Assembly: GCF_001514215.1 (NCBI RefSeq)
Contig: NZ_KQ948855.1
Location: 321,764 to 385,763, forward strand
DNA length: 64,000 bases
Direction of reading: 5' to 3'
Source of the DNA: Streptomyces bungoensis
GTDB taxonomy: Bacteria > Actinomycetota > Actinomycetes > Streptomycetales > Streptomycetaceae
Shown: one piece after another, positions 19,338 through 28,424 of the stretch
Position numbering within the stretch: the first letter of the stretch is position 1
How the letters are laid out: each line of letters starts with the position of its first letter
The notes under the pieces: generated by a model
What the model saw: only the letters and a program-made list of their open reading frames with translations
What the model was told of the DNA's origin: nothing
Database searches by the model: none
Made by a program: the position numbers and the translations under genes

Positions 19338-19342
19338 CTCGC

Positions 19343-19900
19343 TCACGCCTCCTTGAACGGGAAGCCGAGGTGACGAAGGAGCGCGCGGCCCTCAGCGTCG
19401 TTGGTCGCCGTGGTGACCACGGTGATGTCCATGCCCCGGGTACGGTCGATCTTGTCCTGGTCGATCTCGTGGAACATGACCTGCTCCGTGAGACCGAAGG
19501 TGTAGTTGCCACGGCCGTCGAACTGCTTGGGGGACAGGCCGCGGAAGTCGCGGATGCGCGGCAGCGCGAGCGACAGGGTGCGGTCCAGGAACTCCCACAT
19601 GCGGTCGCCACGGAGCGTGACGTGCGCGCCGATCGGCTGACCCTCGCGCAGCTTGAACTGCGCGATGGACTTGCGGGCCTTGGTGACGGCCGGCTTCTGA
19701 CCGGTGATGGTGGTCAGGTCGCGGATCGCGCCCTCGATCAGCTTCGAGTCACGGGCGGCGTCGCCGACACCCATGTTGACCACGATCTTGACGAGGCCGG
19801 GAACCTGCATGACGTTCTCGTACTTGAACTCGTCACGCAGCTTGCCCGCGATCTCCTCGCGGTACTTCTGCTTCAGACGCGGAGTGGTGGTGGTAGCCAT
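19343..19900 (-). CDS. rplE: 50S ribosomal protein L5
   Basis: 185 residues: [37 protein letters not shown] through [31 protein letters not shown]. 5S rRNA-binding protein that contacts P-site tRNA. ATG overlaps the rplX stop (TGATG). Confidence 0.97.
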   Translation of the reverse strand: MATTTTPRLKQKYREEIAGKLRDEFKYENVMQVPGLVKIVVNMGVGDAARDSKLIEGAIRDLTTITGQKPAVTKARKSIAQFKLREGQPIGAHVTLRGDRMWEFLDRTLSLALPRIRDFRGLSPKQFDGRGNYTFGLTEQVMFHEIDQDKIDRTRGMDITVVTTATNDAEGRALLRHLGFPFKEA

Positions 19901-20223
19901 CAGATGTCCTCACCCGTCCGCTTGGCAACGCGGATCTTGTTGCCCTCTTCGTCGAAGCGGTAGCCGACACGCGTGACGACCTTGTTGCCGTCCTTCTCCA
20001 CGACCAGCTGAACGTTGGACACGTGGATGGGGGCCTCGGTGGTCACGATGCCGCCGGCCTGGGAACCGCGAGCGGTCGGACCGGCCTTGGTGTGCTTCTT
20101 GACCCGGTTGACACCCTCGACCAGGACGCGGTCCTCGCGGGGGTAGGCCGCGATGACCTTGCCCTGCTTGCCCTTGTCCTTACCGGTGATGACCTGGACC
20201 AGGTCGCCCTTCTTGATCTTCAT
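19900..20223 (-). CDS. rplX: 50S ribosomal protein L24
   Basis: 107 residues with the KOW motif at the N-terminus ([24 protein letters not shown]). Large-subunit assembly initiator. Its stop overlaps the rplE start. Confidence 0.97.
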   Translation of the reverse strand: MKIKKGDLVQVITGKDKGKQGKVIAAYPREDRVLVEGVNRVKKHTKAGPTARGSQAGGIVTTEAPIHVSNVQLVVEKDGNKVVTRVGYRFDEEGNKIRVAKRTGEDI

Positions 20224-20225
20224 GC

Positions 20226-20594
20226 TTACAGCACCTCCGGCGCGAGCGAGATGATCTTCATGAACTTCTTCTCGCGCAGCTCACGGCCGACGGGGCCGAA
20301 GATACGGGTGCCGCGAGGGTCGCCGTCGTTCTTCAGAATGACGGCGGCGTTCTCGTCGAAGCGGATGTACGAGCCGTCCGGACGGCGGCGCTCCTTGACG
20401 GTGCGAACGATGACCGCCTTGACGACGTCACCCTTCTTCACGTTGCCACCGGGGATCGCGTCCTTGACGGTGGCGACGATGACGTCACCGATGCCCGCGT
20501 AGCGGCGACCGGAGCCACCGAGCACACGGATGCAAAGGATCTCCTTCGCACCAGTGTTGTCGGCGACGCGCAGTCGCGACTCCTGCTGGATCAC
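20226..20594 (-). CDS. rplN: 50S ribosomal protein L14
   Basis: 122 residues, [33 protein letters not shown] through [26 protein letters not shown], a beta-barrel protein at the subunit interface. A 13-bp hairpin separates it from rpsQ. Confidence 0.97.
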   Translation of the reverse strand: MIQQESRLRVADNTGAKEILCIRVLGGSGRRYAGIGDVIVATVKDAIPGGNVKKGDVVKAVIVRTVKERRRPDGSYIRFDENAAVILKNDGDPRGTRIFGPVGRELREKKFMKIISLAPEVL

Positions 20595-20622
20595 GTCTAT
20601 CTCCTGAATGTCTGCCGGTTCC

Positions 20623-20651
20623 CCGGGGGCCGCTCACCGAGCGGCCCCCGG
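20623..20651 (-). terminator. Internal hairpin between rpsQ and rplN
   Basis: A perfect 13-bp stem (CCGGGGGCCGCTC and complement) with a 3-nt loop in the 99-bp gap. There is no U-tract. It may attenuate or protect a processed end inside the operon. Confidence 0.5.
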
Positions 20652-20693
20652 AGCCTGGCGGAACTGTCCTGCGAGGGGTGCCCCGCAGGAGAA

Positions 20694-20981
20694 TTACTTG
20701 GCCTTCTCGAGGATCTCGACGACGCGCCAGCGCTTCGTCGCGGACAGCGGCCGGGTCTCCATGAGGAGGACGCGGTCGCCGACACCCGCGGCGTTCTGCT
20801 CGTCGTGCGCCTTGAGCTTGTTGGTACGGCGGATGACCTTGCCGTACAGCGCGTGCTTGACGCGGTCCTCGACGGCGACGACGACGGTCTTGTCCATCTT
20901 GTCGCTGACGACGAGACCCTCACGGGTCTTGCGGAAGCCGCGGGCCTCTGCAGTCTGCTCAGTCACGTTGCTCTCACTCAT
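20694..20981 (-). CDS. rpsQ: 30S ribosomal protein S17
   Basis: 95 residues. An N-terminal extension of about 18 residues precedes the OB fold ([32 protein letters not shown]...[19 protein letters not shown]). ATG overlaps the rpmC stop (TGATG). Confidence 0.97.
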   Translation of the reverse strand: MSESNVTEQTAEARGFRKTREGLVVSDKMDKTVVVAVEDRVKHALYGKVIRRTNKLKAHDEQNAAGVGDRVLLMETRPLSATKRWRVVEILEKAK

Positions 20982-21205
20982 CAGGCGCTCTCCACCGTCT
21001 CGATGCCCAGCTCGCGCTCACGCATCAGGGTGTAGATCCGCGCGATGTCCTTGCGGACGGCCTTCAGCCGACCGTGGTTCTCGAGCTGACCGGTCGCCGC
21101 CTGGAAGCGGAGGTTGAACAGCTCTTCCTTGGCCTCGCGGAGCTTGCCCAGAAGCTCCTCGTTGCCCAGCTCGCGCAGCTCGGACGCCTTGGTACCGGCC
21201 GACAT
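20981..21205 (-). CDS. rpmC: 50S ribosomal protein L29
   Basis: 74 residues, [22 protein letters not shown]... with the L29 signature [20 protein letters not shown]. Start ATG at 21205 overlaps the rplP stop (TGATG); a GTG directly before it is possible. Sits at the exit tunnel. Confidence 0.96.
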   Translation of the reverse strand: MSAGTKASELRELGNEELLGKLREAKEELFNLRFQAATGQLENHGRLKAVRKDIARIYTLMRERELGIETVESA

Positions 21206-21624
21206 CACGCTTCACCTGCCTCGCGCTTGACGATCCGGCACTTCATCGGCAGCTTGTGGGCCGCGCGAAGGAGCGCCTCACGGGCGATCTTCTCGTTGGG
21301 GTACGACAGCTCGAACATCACCCGACCCGGGTGAACGTTCGCGATCCACCACTCCGGCGAACCCTTACCGGAACCCATGCGGGTCTCGGCAGGCTTCTTG
21401 GTCAGCGGGCGGTCCGGGTAGATGTTGATCCAGACCTTGCCGCCACGCTTGATGTGGCGGGTCATCGCGATACGGGCCGCCTCGATCTGGCGGTTGGTCA
21501 CGTACGCCGGCGTGAGGGCCTGAATGCCGTACTCGCCGAACGCAACCGTCGTACCGCCCTTGGCCATACCACGGCGCTTCGGGTGGTGCTGCTTGCGGTG
21601 CTTGACCCTACGGGGGATCAGCAT
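21205..21624 (-). CDS. rplP: 50S ribosomal protein L16
   Basis: 139 residues: [37 protein letters not shown], then [40 protein letters not shown]. Organises the A-site tRNA elbow region. Arg in [11 protein letters not shown] segment (target of YcfD-type hydroxylation in E. coli) is replaced in context; no inference drawn. Confidence 0.97.
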   Translation of the reverse strand: MLIPRRVKHRKQHHPKRRGMAKGGTTVAFGEYGIQALTPAYVTNRQIEAARIAMTRHIKRGGKVWINIYPDRPLTKKPAETRMGSGKGSPEWWIANVHPGRVMFELSYPNEKIAREALLRAAHKLPMKCRIVKREAGEA

Positions 21625-21629
21625 GACGG

Positions 21630-22451
21630 TCAGGCCTCCGTTCCGGTGCTCTCAGCCGGAGCGGACGCGGGAGCCTCGGCCTTGGGGGCCTCGGCGCCGG
21701 CAGCCTGCTGCGGCTTGCGACCGCGCCGCTCGCCACCACGGCCACCACGGGCCGGGCGGTCTGCACCACCACGGGCCGGGCGGTTACCCGCACGGGCCGC
21801 AGCGTTCTCGGCGCGGACCTCGGCGATGTTCTTGACGTCGCCCTTGTAGATCCAGACCTTCACACCGATGCGGCCGAAGGTCGTCTTGGCCTCGAAGAAG
21901 CCGTAGTCCACGTTCGCGCGGAGCGTGTGCAGGGGCACGCGGCCCTCGCGGTAGAACTCCGAGCGGGACATCTCGGCGCCGCCGAGGCGGCCACCGCACT
22001 GGATCTTGATGCCCTTGGCGCCGGCCTTCATCGCCGACTGCATGCTCTTGCGCATGGCACGGCGGAAGGAGACGCGGGAGGACAGCTGCTCGGCGACGGC
22101 CTGGGCCACCAGCTGAGCGTCCGTCTCCGGGTTCTTGACCTCGAGGATGTTGAGCTGGACCTGCTTGCCGGTCAGCTTCTCCAGGTCACCGCGGATGCGG
22201 TCGGCCTCGGCGCCGCGGCGGCCGATGACGATGCCCGGGCGAGCGGTGTGGATGTCCACGCGGACGCGGTCACGGGTGCGCTCGATCTCCACCTTGGAGA
22301 TGCCGGCGCGCTCCATGCCGGACGTCATCATCCGACGGATGGCGACGTCTTCCTTGACGTAGTCCTTGTACAGCTTGTCGGCGTACCAACGCGACTTGAA
22401 GTCGGTCGTGACACCGAGCCGGAACCCGTGCGGGTTTACCTTCTGGCCCAT
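21630..22451 (-). CDS. rpsC: 30S ribosomal protein S3
   Basis: 273 residues. Starts [22 protein letters not shown] domain around [25 protein letters not shown]-terminal S3 domain through [11 protein letters not shown]. The last 60 residues are an Arg/Gly and then Ala/Glu/Pro-rich extension found in actinobacteria. S3 lines the mRNA entry channel. Overlaps rplV by one base. Confidence 0.98.
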   Translation of the reverse strand: MGQKVNPHGFRLGVTTDFKSRWYADKLYKDYVKEDVAIRRMMTSGMERAGISKVEIERTRDRVRVDIHTARPGIVIGRRGAEADRIRGDLEKLTGKQVQLNILEVKNPETDAQLVAQAVAEQLSSRVSFRRAMRKSMQSAMKAGAKGIKIQCGGRLGGAEMSRSEFYREGRVPLHTLRANVDYGFFEAKTTFGRIGVKVWIYKGDVKNIAEVRAENAAARAGNRPARGGADRPARGGRGGERRGRKPQQAAGAEAPKAEAPASAPAESTGTEA

Positions 22452-22798
22452 TACCGGGTTCCTTCCTTGCTGCTGACGACCACGGTGATGTGGCTGGTCC
22501 GCTTGCGGATCCGGTAGGCACGGCCCTGGGCGCGCGGCCGGAACCGCTTCAGGGTCGGGCCCTCGTCGACGTAGGCCTCGGAGATGTAGAGGCTGTCGGC
22601 GTCGGTGTGGTCGTAGTTGTGCGCGGCGTTGGCGATGGCGCTGTCGAGCACCTTGCCCACCGGCACGGAGGCGGCCTGCGGAGCGAATCGCAGGACGGCC
22701 TGGGCCTCCGTGGCGTCCATGCCACGGATGAGGTCCACCACGCGGCGGGCCTTCATGGGCGTGACGCGGATGTACCGCGCCTGGGCCCTGGCTTCCAT
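22451..22798 (-). CDS. rplV: 50S ribosomal protein L22
   Basis: 115 residues with [28 protein letters not shown] and the tunnel-lining beta hairpin ending [25 protein letters not shown]. The hairpin, site of macrolide-resistance changes, looks intact. Confidence 0.97.
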   Translation of the reverse strand: MEARAQARYIRVTPMKARRVVDLIRGMDATEAQAVLRFAPQAASVPVGKVLDSAIANAAHNYDHTDADSLYISEAYVDEGPTLKRFRPRAQGRAYRIRKRTSHITVVVSSKEGTR

Positions 22799-22841
22799 GG
22801 TTGTCCCTTCAGTTACTTACGTGTCTGAATGCGATCCGCTA

Positions 22842-23123
22842 CTAGCGGCGCTTCGACTTCCGGTCTTCCTTGACGTGGCCCCGGAAGGTGCGCGTCGGCG
22901 AGAACTCGCCGAGCTTGTGGCCGACCATCGACTCGGTGACGAACACCGGGATGTGGGTCTTGCCGTTGTGCACCGCCAGCGTGTGGCCGAGCATGGCCGG
23001 GACGATCATCGAGCGGCGGGACCAGGTCTTGATGACGTTCTTGGTGCCGGCTTCGTTCTGGGCGTCCACCTTCTTCATGAGGTGGTCGTCGACGAAGGGC
23101 CCCTTCTTCAGGCTACGAGGCAT
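22842..23123 (-). CDS. rpsS: 30S ribosomal protein S19
   Basis: 93 residues: [70 protein letters not shown]. Head protein forming a complex with S13. Confidence 0.97.
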   Translation of the reverse strand: MPRSLKKGPFVDDHLMKKVDAQNEAGTKNVIKTWSRRSMIVPAMLGHTLAVHNGKTHIPVFVTESMVGHKLGEFSPTRTFRGHVKEDRKSKRR

Positions 23124-23135
23124 CTCAACCCGTCC

Positions 23136-23972
23136 TTAGCGCTTCTTGTTCGTCTTGCGGCGGCGGACGATGTACTTGTTCGACGCCTTCTTGGGCGAAC
23201 GAGTACGGCCTTCCTTCTTGCCCCACGGGGACACGGGGTGGCGGCCACCGGAGGTCCGGCCCTCACCACCACCGTGCGGGTGGTCGACCGGGTTCATCAC
23301 GACACCACGGACGGTCGGGCGAACGCCCAGCCACCGCTTGCGGCCGGCCTTGCCCCAGTTGATGTTGCTCTGCTCGGCGTTGCCGACCTCACCGACGGTG
23401 GCGCGGCAGCGCGCGTCCACCATGCGGATCTCGCCGGACGGCATACGCAGGGTCGCCATGGCGCCCTCACGAGCCAGCAGCTGAACCGAGGCGCCCGCGG
23501 AACGGGCGAGCTTCGCGCCACCACCGGGACGGAGCTCGATCGCGTGGATCGTGGTACCGACCGGGATGTTGCGGAGGGCCAGGTTGTTGCCCGGCTTGAT
23601 GTCGGCCCCGGGACCGTTCTCGACGCGGTCACCCTGCTGCAGGTTGCGCGGGGCGAGGATGTAGCGCTTCTCGCCGTCGGCGTAGTGCAGCAGCGCGATG
23701 CGCGCGGTGCGGTTGGGGTCGTACTCGATGTGCGCGACCTTCGCCGGCACGCCGTCCTTGTCGTGACGACGGAAGTCGATCACGCGGTAGGCGCGCTTGT
23801 GTCCGCCACCCTGGTGGCGAACGGTCACACGACCGGCGTTGTTACGGCCGCCCTTGCTGTGCAGCGGGCGGACCAGCGACTTCTCCGGCGTGGACCGCGT
23901 GACCTCGACGAAGTCGGCGACGCTGGCGCCACGACGGCCCGGCGTAGTCGGCTTGTACTTGCGGATTCCCAT
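23136..23972 (-). CDS. rplB: 50S ribosomal protein L2
   Basis: 278 residues, one of the most conserved ribosomal proteins. Contains [15 protein letters not shown], the OB and SH3-like domains, and the peptidyl-transferase-proximal [20 protein letters not shown] with the invariant His. Basic C-terminal tail RRRKTNKKR. Confidence 0.98.
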   Translation of the reverse strand: MGIRKYKPTTPGRRGASVADFVEVTRSTPEKSLVRPLHSKGGRNNAGRVTVRHQGGGHKRAYRVIDFRRHDKDGVPAKVAHIEYDPNRTARIALLHYADGEKRYILAPRNLQQGDRVENGPGADIKPGNNLALRNIPVGTTIHAIELRPGGGAKLARSAGASVQLLAREGAMATLRMPSGEIRMVDARCRATVGEVGNAEQSNINWGKAGRKRWLGVRPTVRGVVMNPVDHPHGGGEGRTSGGRHPVSPWGKKEGRTRSPKKASNKYIVRRRKTNKKR

Positions 23973-24010
23973 TTCTCAGTCCTCGTCCGATATCGGACGA
24001 TCCGACCCGC

Positions 24011-24430
24011 TTACGCGGTCGGACCGCCGAAGATGTCGATACGGTCGCCCTCGGCGAGGGTCACGATCGCGCGCTTGCTGCCCGCGCGCTGACCGAAACC
24101 GGTCTTCGTGCGCTTGCGCTTGCCCTGGCGGTTGATCGTGTTGACCCCGGTGACCTTGACGTCGAAGACCGCCTGGACGGCCTGCTTGATCTGGGTCTTG
24201 TTGGCGTTCGGGTCGACGATGAACGTGTACTTGTTCTCGTCGAGGAGCGCGTAGCTCTTCTCGGAGACGACCGGCTTCAGCAGGACGTCACGGGGGTCCG
24301 TGTACGACTTGCTCAGCGGGGTCTCGACGGTGTTCTTGCCCTCGGTGGCGTGGCGACGCGCCTTGGCGACGCGCGCGGCCTTGGCGGCCTTGGCGGCCTT
24401 CGAGGCGATAGCGGGGTGACGGATGGCCAT
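24011..24430 (-). CDS. rplW: 50S ribosomal protein L23
   Basis: 139 residues from ATG 24430, which overlaps the rplD stop. The L23 core ([49 protein letters not shown]...[15 protein letters not shown]) is preceded by an unusual Ala/Lys-repeat extension of about 40 residues ([17 protein letters not shown]), typical of streptomycetes. L23 docks SRP and trigger factor at the tunnel exit. Confidence 0.97.
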   Translation of the reverse strand: MAIRHPAIASKAAKAAKAARVAKARRHATEGKNTVETPLSKSYTDPRDVLLKPVVSEKSYALLDENKYTFIVDPNANKTQIKQAVQAVFDVKVTGVNTINRQGKRKRTKTGFGQRAGSKRAIVTLAEGDRIDIFGGPTA

Positions 24431-25083
24431 CAGACCTCGCTCCCTTCGGTGTCGTTGGCCTTCGGGCCGGCGACGAAGGACTCGAAAGCGGCCTGGGTGA
24501 AGACCACGTCGTCCGAGACGAGAACGTCGTACGTGTTCAGCTGGCCCGGCTCCAGGATGTGGACCTGGGGCAGGTTGCGGGCGGACAGCCACGCGGCCTC
24601 GTCGGCGCGCTCGACGACCAGGAGCAGGTTCTTGCGCTCGCTGATCTTGCCGAACAGGCTCTTCGCGGCCTTGGTGCTGGGGTTCTCGCCCTCGACCACG
24701 CCGGAGACGACGTGGATGCGGTTGTGGCGCGCCCGGTCGGTGAGGGCACCGCGCAGGGCGGCGGCCTTCATCTTCTTCGGGGTGCGCTGCGAGTAGTCGC
24801 GCGGCTGGGGGCCGTGCACGACGCCACCGCCGGCGAACTGCGGCGCGCGGGTCGAGCCCTGACGGGCGCGACCGGTGCCCTTCTGGCGGTACGGCTTCTT
24901 GCCACCGCCGCGGACCTCGCCACGCGTCTTGGTCTTGTGGGTGCCCTGGCGGGCAGCGGCCAGCTGCGCGACGACGACCTGGTGGATCAGCGGAACGCTG
25001 ACCTTGGCGTCGAAGATCTCCGCGGGGAGCTCGACGGAACCGGCCTTGTCGCCCGCCGGCGAAAGGATGTCAACAGTGCTCAT
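24430..25083 (-). CDS. rplD: 50S ribosomal protein L4
   Basis: 217 residues with [40 protein letters not shown], the tunnel-reaching loop, and a Rossmann-like remainder. L4 represses the S10 operon in E. coli; an equivalent here is unproven. Its stop overlaps rplW. Confidence 0.97.
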   Translation of the reverse strand: MSTVDILSPAGDKAGSVELPAEIFDAKVSVPLIHQVVVAQLAAARQGTHKTKTRGEVRGGGKKPYRQKGTGRARQGSTRAPQFAGGGVVHGPQPRDYSQRTPKKMKAAALRGALTDRARHNRIHVVSGVVEGENPSTKAAKSLFGKISERKNLLLVVERADEAAWLSARNLPQVHILEPGQLNTYDVLVSDDVVFTQAAFESFVAGPKANDTEGSEV

Positions 25084-25091
25084 CGGTTACC

Positions 25092-25736
25092 TCAGGCCCC
25101 CTTGGCCGCGGTGCGGACCAGGACGAGGCCGCCGTTCGGACCGGGAACCGCGCCCTTGATGAGCAGCAGACCCTTCTCCGCGTCAACGGCGTGGACGGTC
25201 AGGTTCTGGGTGGTGACCCGCTCGTTGCCCATGCGACCCGCCATGCGGAGGCCCTTGAACACGCGGCCCGGGGTGGCGCAGCCACCGATGGAACCGGGCG
25301 AGCGGTGCTTGCGCTGGGTGCCGTGTCCGGCGCCGAGGCCCTTGAAGTTGTGACGCTTCATGACACCGGCGAAGCCCTTGCCCTTGCTCTTGCCGGTCAC
25401 GTCGACCTTGATGCCGGCCTCGAACACCTCGGCGGTGATCTCCTGGCCGAGGGTGTACTCGCTGGCGTCAGCGGTACGGATCTCGACGAGGTGGCGGCGG
25501 GGAGTGACGTCGGCCTTGGCGAAGTGGCCCTTGAGGGGCTTGTTCACCTTGCGCGGGTCGATCTCGCCGAACGCGATCTGGACGGACTCGTAGCCGTCGA
25601 CGTCGTTCGTGCGGACCTGGGTGACGACGTTGGGGCCGGCCTTGACGACGGTGACCGGAACAACACGGTTGTTCTCGTCCCACACCTGCGTCATGCCGAG
25701 CTTCTCGCCCAGGATGCCCTTGATCTGCTTAGCCAT
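25092..25736 (-). CDS. rplC: 50S ribosomal protein L3
   Basis: 214 residues: [78 protein letters not shown], the extension that reaches the peptidyl transferase centre. Second gene of the S10 operon. Confidence 0.97.
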   Translation of the reverse strand: MAKQIKGILGEKLGMTQVWDENNRVVPVTVVKAGPNVVTQVRTNDVDGYESVQIAFGEIDPRKVNKPLKGHFAKADVTPRRHLVEIRTADASEYTLGQEITAEVFEAGIKVDVTGKSKGKGFAGVMKRHNFKGLGAGHGTQRKHRSPGSIGGCATPGRVFKGLRMAGRMGNERVTTQNLTVHAVDAEKGLLLIKGAVPGPNGGLVLVRTAAKGA

Positions 25737-25753
25737 CGTTCAGATCACCGGCC

Positions 25754-26062
25754 TCAGAGCTTGATCTCGATGTCGACACCGGCCGGGAGGTCGAGTCGCA
25801 TCAGAGAGTCAACGGTCTTGGGGGTCGGGTCGAGGATGTCGATCAGGCGCTTGTGCGTGCGCATCTCGAAGTGCTCGCGCGAGTCCTTGTACTTGTGCGG
25901 CGACTTGATGACGCAGTACACGTTCTTCTCAGTGGGCAGCGGCACCGGGCCCGCGACCGACGCACCAGTGCGGGTCACCGTCTCGACGATCTTCTTCGCC
26001 GAGGAGTCGATGACCTCGTGGTCGTAGGCCTTGAGCCGGATGCGGATCTTCTGTCCCGCCAT
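25754..26062 (-). CDS. rpsJ: 30S ribosomal protein S10
   Basis: 102 residues: [68 protein letters not shown]. First gene of the S10-spc-alpha run, which continues on this strand to rplQ. S10 doubles as NusE in antitermination. A 25-bp element shared with rpsL lies 69 bp upstream of the ATG. Confidence 0.98.
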   Translation of the reverse strand: MAGQKIRIRLKAYDHEVIDSSAKKIVETVTRTGASVAGPVPLPTEKNVYCVIKSPHKYKDSREHFEMRTHKRLIDILDPTPKTVDSLMRLDLPAGVDIEIKL

Positions 26063-26131
26063 GGCTACTCAGTAGTCCTGTCTCTCTTACGCTCTGGAAC
26101 CCGGCGGATTCCTTCTGCTGCCGTCGTTTCT

Positions 26132-26156
26132 CCGACCCACGCGGTCGGGCGTGTCG
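26132..26156 (-). promoter_or_regulatory. 25-bp conserved element upstream of rpsJ
   Basis: On the plus strand it reads CCGACCCACGCGGTCGGG then CGTGTCG. It matches the element at 44125-44149 upstream of rpsL in 24 of 25 bases. Its core is an inverted repeat CCGACC/GGTCGG around a 5-nt loop, so it can act as DNA site or RNA stem-loop in the 5' leader. Confidence 0.6.
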
Positions 26157-26578
26157 CGCTCCCGCTGACACAGATGTCCCTTGTTCGAACATCCCTGCGG
26201 GGAATGCAACGGCCCTTCCGGAACCGCGGACCGGGGACCTCGGGCCCACCGGGCGCCTGGCCGGTGCCGCACTCACACTTCCCGGAAGATTCCCGTACTT
26301 CCAACCCGCGCAGGGTTGACGAGTACCGTGGGACTCGCTTCCGGTCCTCCCGGCGGGAGGCGCGCAGCATCAACACTCGACCGAGCAACTCGGACAGTCT
26401 GCCACAAGGGGCGGGGGGCTGGCCAATCGGGTCGATGAGAGTACCCCCGGAGTGACGCAGGTCAAACCCGGGCGGGGCCGAGGCCGCGCTCCCCCTCTTC
26501 TTTGTCTCCCCTTGAAACGCCAATCACGGCCGACGCATTGACGCGTTCACGGCAGCGCCCTTACCTTCCGTTGCGGAA

Positions 26579-26590
26579 GAAAGCGCTTTC
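26579..26590. promoter_or_regulatory. LacI-family-like operator upstream of pectate lyase
   Basis: GAAAGCGCTTTC is a perfect 12-bp palindrome with the central CG of LacI/GalR-family operators and matches the cre-type core. It lies 59 bp before the lyase ATG. The cognate regulator is not in the window. Confidence 0.6.
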
Positions 26591-26648
26591 TCCTGCACAT
26601 GTGCACGCCCCCCACTGGGTCCACGGGACTGAACCTGGAGGCACAACC

Positions 26649-27824
26649 ATGCAAGTACGCCCCGTCATCGCCTGCGTGAGTCTGCTGGCCGGCGCGCTGT
26701 TAGCGGTGTCCGGCACCGCCGCGCAGGCCGCGACCGCCGCGAGCAGCACCCTCTACGTGTCACCGAGCGGCAGCGACAGCGCGGCCGGCACGCAGTCGGC
26801 CCCCACCACGCTCACGTCGGCGATCGGCCGCATCGCCCCCGGCGGAACGATCTACCTGCGCGGCGGCACCTACACGTACACGTCGACCATCACCATCCCG
26901 GCCGGCAGCAACGGCACCTCGGGCGCCCGCACCACCCTGACCGCGTACGCGGGCGAGAAGCCGGTGCTGGACTTCTCGGGCGAGAGCGACGGCAGCCGCG
27001 GCATCCAGCTGAACGCGTCGTACTGGCACCTGTACGGCCTCACCGTCGAGCACGCCGGCGACAACGGCATCTACGTCGGCGGCAGCGACAACGTGGTCGA
27101 GCGCGCGGTCACGGCGTACAACCGGGACACGGGCCTGCAGCTCGGCCGGATCGCCTCGACCACGCCGAGCAGCCAGTGGCCGTCGAACAACCTGATCGTC
27201 AGCTCGGAGTCGCACGACAACAAGGACTCCACCGGCGAGAACGCCGACGGCTTCGCCTCGAAGCTCACCACCGGCACCGGGAACGTCTTCCGCTACGACG
27301 TCTCCCACAACAACGTCGACGACGGCTGGGACCTCTACACGAAGTCCGCCACCGGCCCCATCGGCCCGGTGACCATCGAGTACTCCCTGTCCTACGGCAA
27401 CGGCACCCTCTCCGACGGCACCCAGAACAAGAACGGCGACCGCAACGGCTACAAGCTCGGCGGCGACGACATCGCGGTCGACCACGTGGTCCGGCACGAC
27501 ATCGCCTACGACAACGGCCACCACGGGTTCACGTACAACAGCAACCCCGGCAGGATGACCGTCTCGAACAACGTCAGCATCGACAGCGTGCAGCGCAACT
27601 TCTCGTTCGACGCGGGCAGTTCGGTGTTCCGGAGCAACACGTCCTGCCGCTTCAAGGTCAGCGGCTCGAACGACAAGACGGTCGGCGACGCGGACGGCTC
27701 GAACCAGTTCTGGACCGGCACGAACGGCTCTCGCTGCTCCTCCTACTCGGGTGCGCTGGGCTGGTCCTTCACGTCGAGCGGCTCGCTGGCGGTCACGTTC
27801 GGGGGGAAGGTCGTGACGCCGTAG
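26649..27824 (+). CDS. Secreted pectate lyase, polysaccharide lyase family 9 type
   Basis: 391 residues. Sec signal peptide about residues 1-28 (AAQA cleavage zone), then a right-handed parallel beta-helix. The family 9 active site is visible: Asp200 in NADGFASK, Asp224, Asp225 and Asp228 in VDDGWDLY have the 24-1-3 spacing of the calcium-binding aspartates of the Erwinia PL9 enzyme, and Lys269 in NGYKLGG is the probable catalytic base. Cleaves polygalacturonate by beta-elimination outside the cell. Codon 18 is TTA (26700-26702), so translation should depend on the bldA tRNA. GGAGG seven bases before ATG. A palindromic operator lies upstream and a hairpin follows the stop. Confidence 0.88.
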   Translation: MQVRPVIACVSLLAGALLAVSGTAAQAATAASSTLYVSPSGSDSAAGTQSAPTTLTSAIGRIAPGGTIYLRGGTYTYTSTITIPAGSNGTSGARTTLTAYAGEKPVLDFSGESDGSRGIQLNASYWHLYGLTVEHAGDNGIYVGGSDNVVERAVTAYNRDTGLQLGRIASTTPSSQWPSNNLIVSSESHDNKDSTGENADGFASKLTTGTGNVFRYDVSHNNVDDGWDLYTKSATGPIGPVTIEYSLSYGNGTLSDGTQNKNGDRNGYKLGGDDIAVDHVVRHDIAYDNGHHGFTYNSNPGRMTVSNNVSIDSVQRNFSFDAGSSVFRSNTSCRFKVSGSNDKTVGDADGSNQFWTGTNGSRCSSYSGALGWSFTSSGSLAVTFGGKVVTP

Positions 27825-27841
27825 GGCCGGGTTTGCTTCGA

Positions 27842-27875
27842 GCGCCCCGCTGCCGGTCCGTACCGGGGGCGGGGC
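27842..27875 (+). terminator. Terminator after the pectate lyase
   Basis: 8-bp stem CGCCCCGC/GCGGGGCG with an inner CCGGT/ACCGG stem, 17 nt after the stop, between convergent genes. Confidence 0.65.
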
Positions 27876-27896
27876 GTCTGCCTTGCGGTTGATCGT

Positions 27897-28424
27897 TCAC
27901 GCGCAGCCCAGTGTTTTGACGGTGGCTGGGAAGTAGGCGCGGATGAAGGTTTCGATGTCTTTGCGGTGGGAGTTGTCTCCCGGTTTCACTTGGGGTAGCT
28001 GGAGGGTGAGGGTGAAGTAATTTCCGCCCTTGGTCTTACAGGGGGTTTGAGAGATTGCGCCGTCGGTTCCCACCAGCGTTTTGTATAGACTGTTGTCCAT
28101 GTAGCGCGGGGCAGTGACGCCTGAGACTTTTCCGGTATCTTTCGCCAGGTACATCAAGTCCGTTGCCACCGCCCGCCAGGAGAAGCGGACACTCACAACT
28201 TCATTGCTTCCCGAGAGGACAAAGCAAGGCGCTGTGATCGCTCGCTGTCGATCGACCCGGTTGTACTCATGCCAGTTCTTGGTCGGCGTCCCAAGTCGAC
28301 GGGTGAGAGCGGGATCGATATGTGTTCCACAGAGCACATCGGGCACCTCATCGGGCGCTGGCCGAGCACACGACGCCAGGATCACGAGCAGGCCCAGGAG
28401 AGGGATGCGCAAGCATGCTTTCAC
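27897..28424 (-). CDS. Small secreted lipoprotein, unknown function
   Basis: 175 residues from GTG 28424. The signal sequence has a basic start (KACLRI), hydrophobic core and lipobox ILASC at about residues 14-18, giving a lipidated Cys18. Four further cysteines in the mature part suggest disulfides. No family recognised. The GTG overlaps the stop of the upstream WXG-type gene (GTGA), so the two are translationally coupled, and the lipoprotein likely serves the same system. Base composition is less GC-biased than its neighbours (many AT-ending codons), pointing to recent acquisition. A longer in-frame start exists but would bury the lipobox. Confidence 0.7.
   Translation of the reverse strand: MKACLRIPLLGLLVILASCARPAPDEVPDVLCGTHIDPALTRRLGTPTKNWHEYNRVDRQRAITAPCFVLSGSNEVVSVRFSWRAVATDLMYLAKDTGKVSGVTAPRYMDNSLYKTLVGTDGAISQTPCKTKGGNYFTLTLQLPQVKPGDNSHRKDIETFIRAYFPATVKTLGCA

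Larger units (their letters stand above)
26063..26648. other. Intergenic region upstream of rpsJ and the pectate lyase gene
   Basis: 586 bp between divergent genes. Near rpsJ it holds the 25-bp element at 26132-26156; near the lyase it holds a 12-bp palindromic operator at 26579-26590 and a GGAGG ribosome site at 26637-26641. No convincing gene was found in the middle. Confidence 0.7.
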
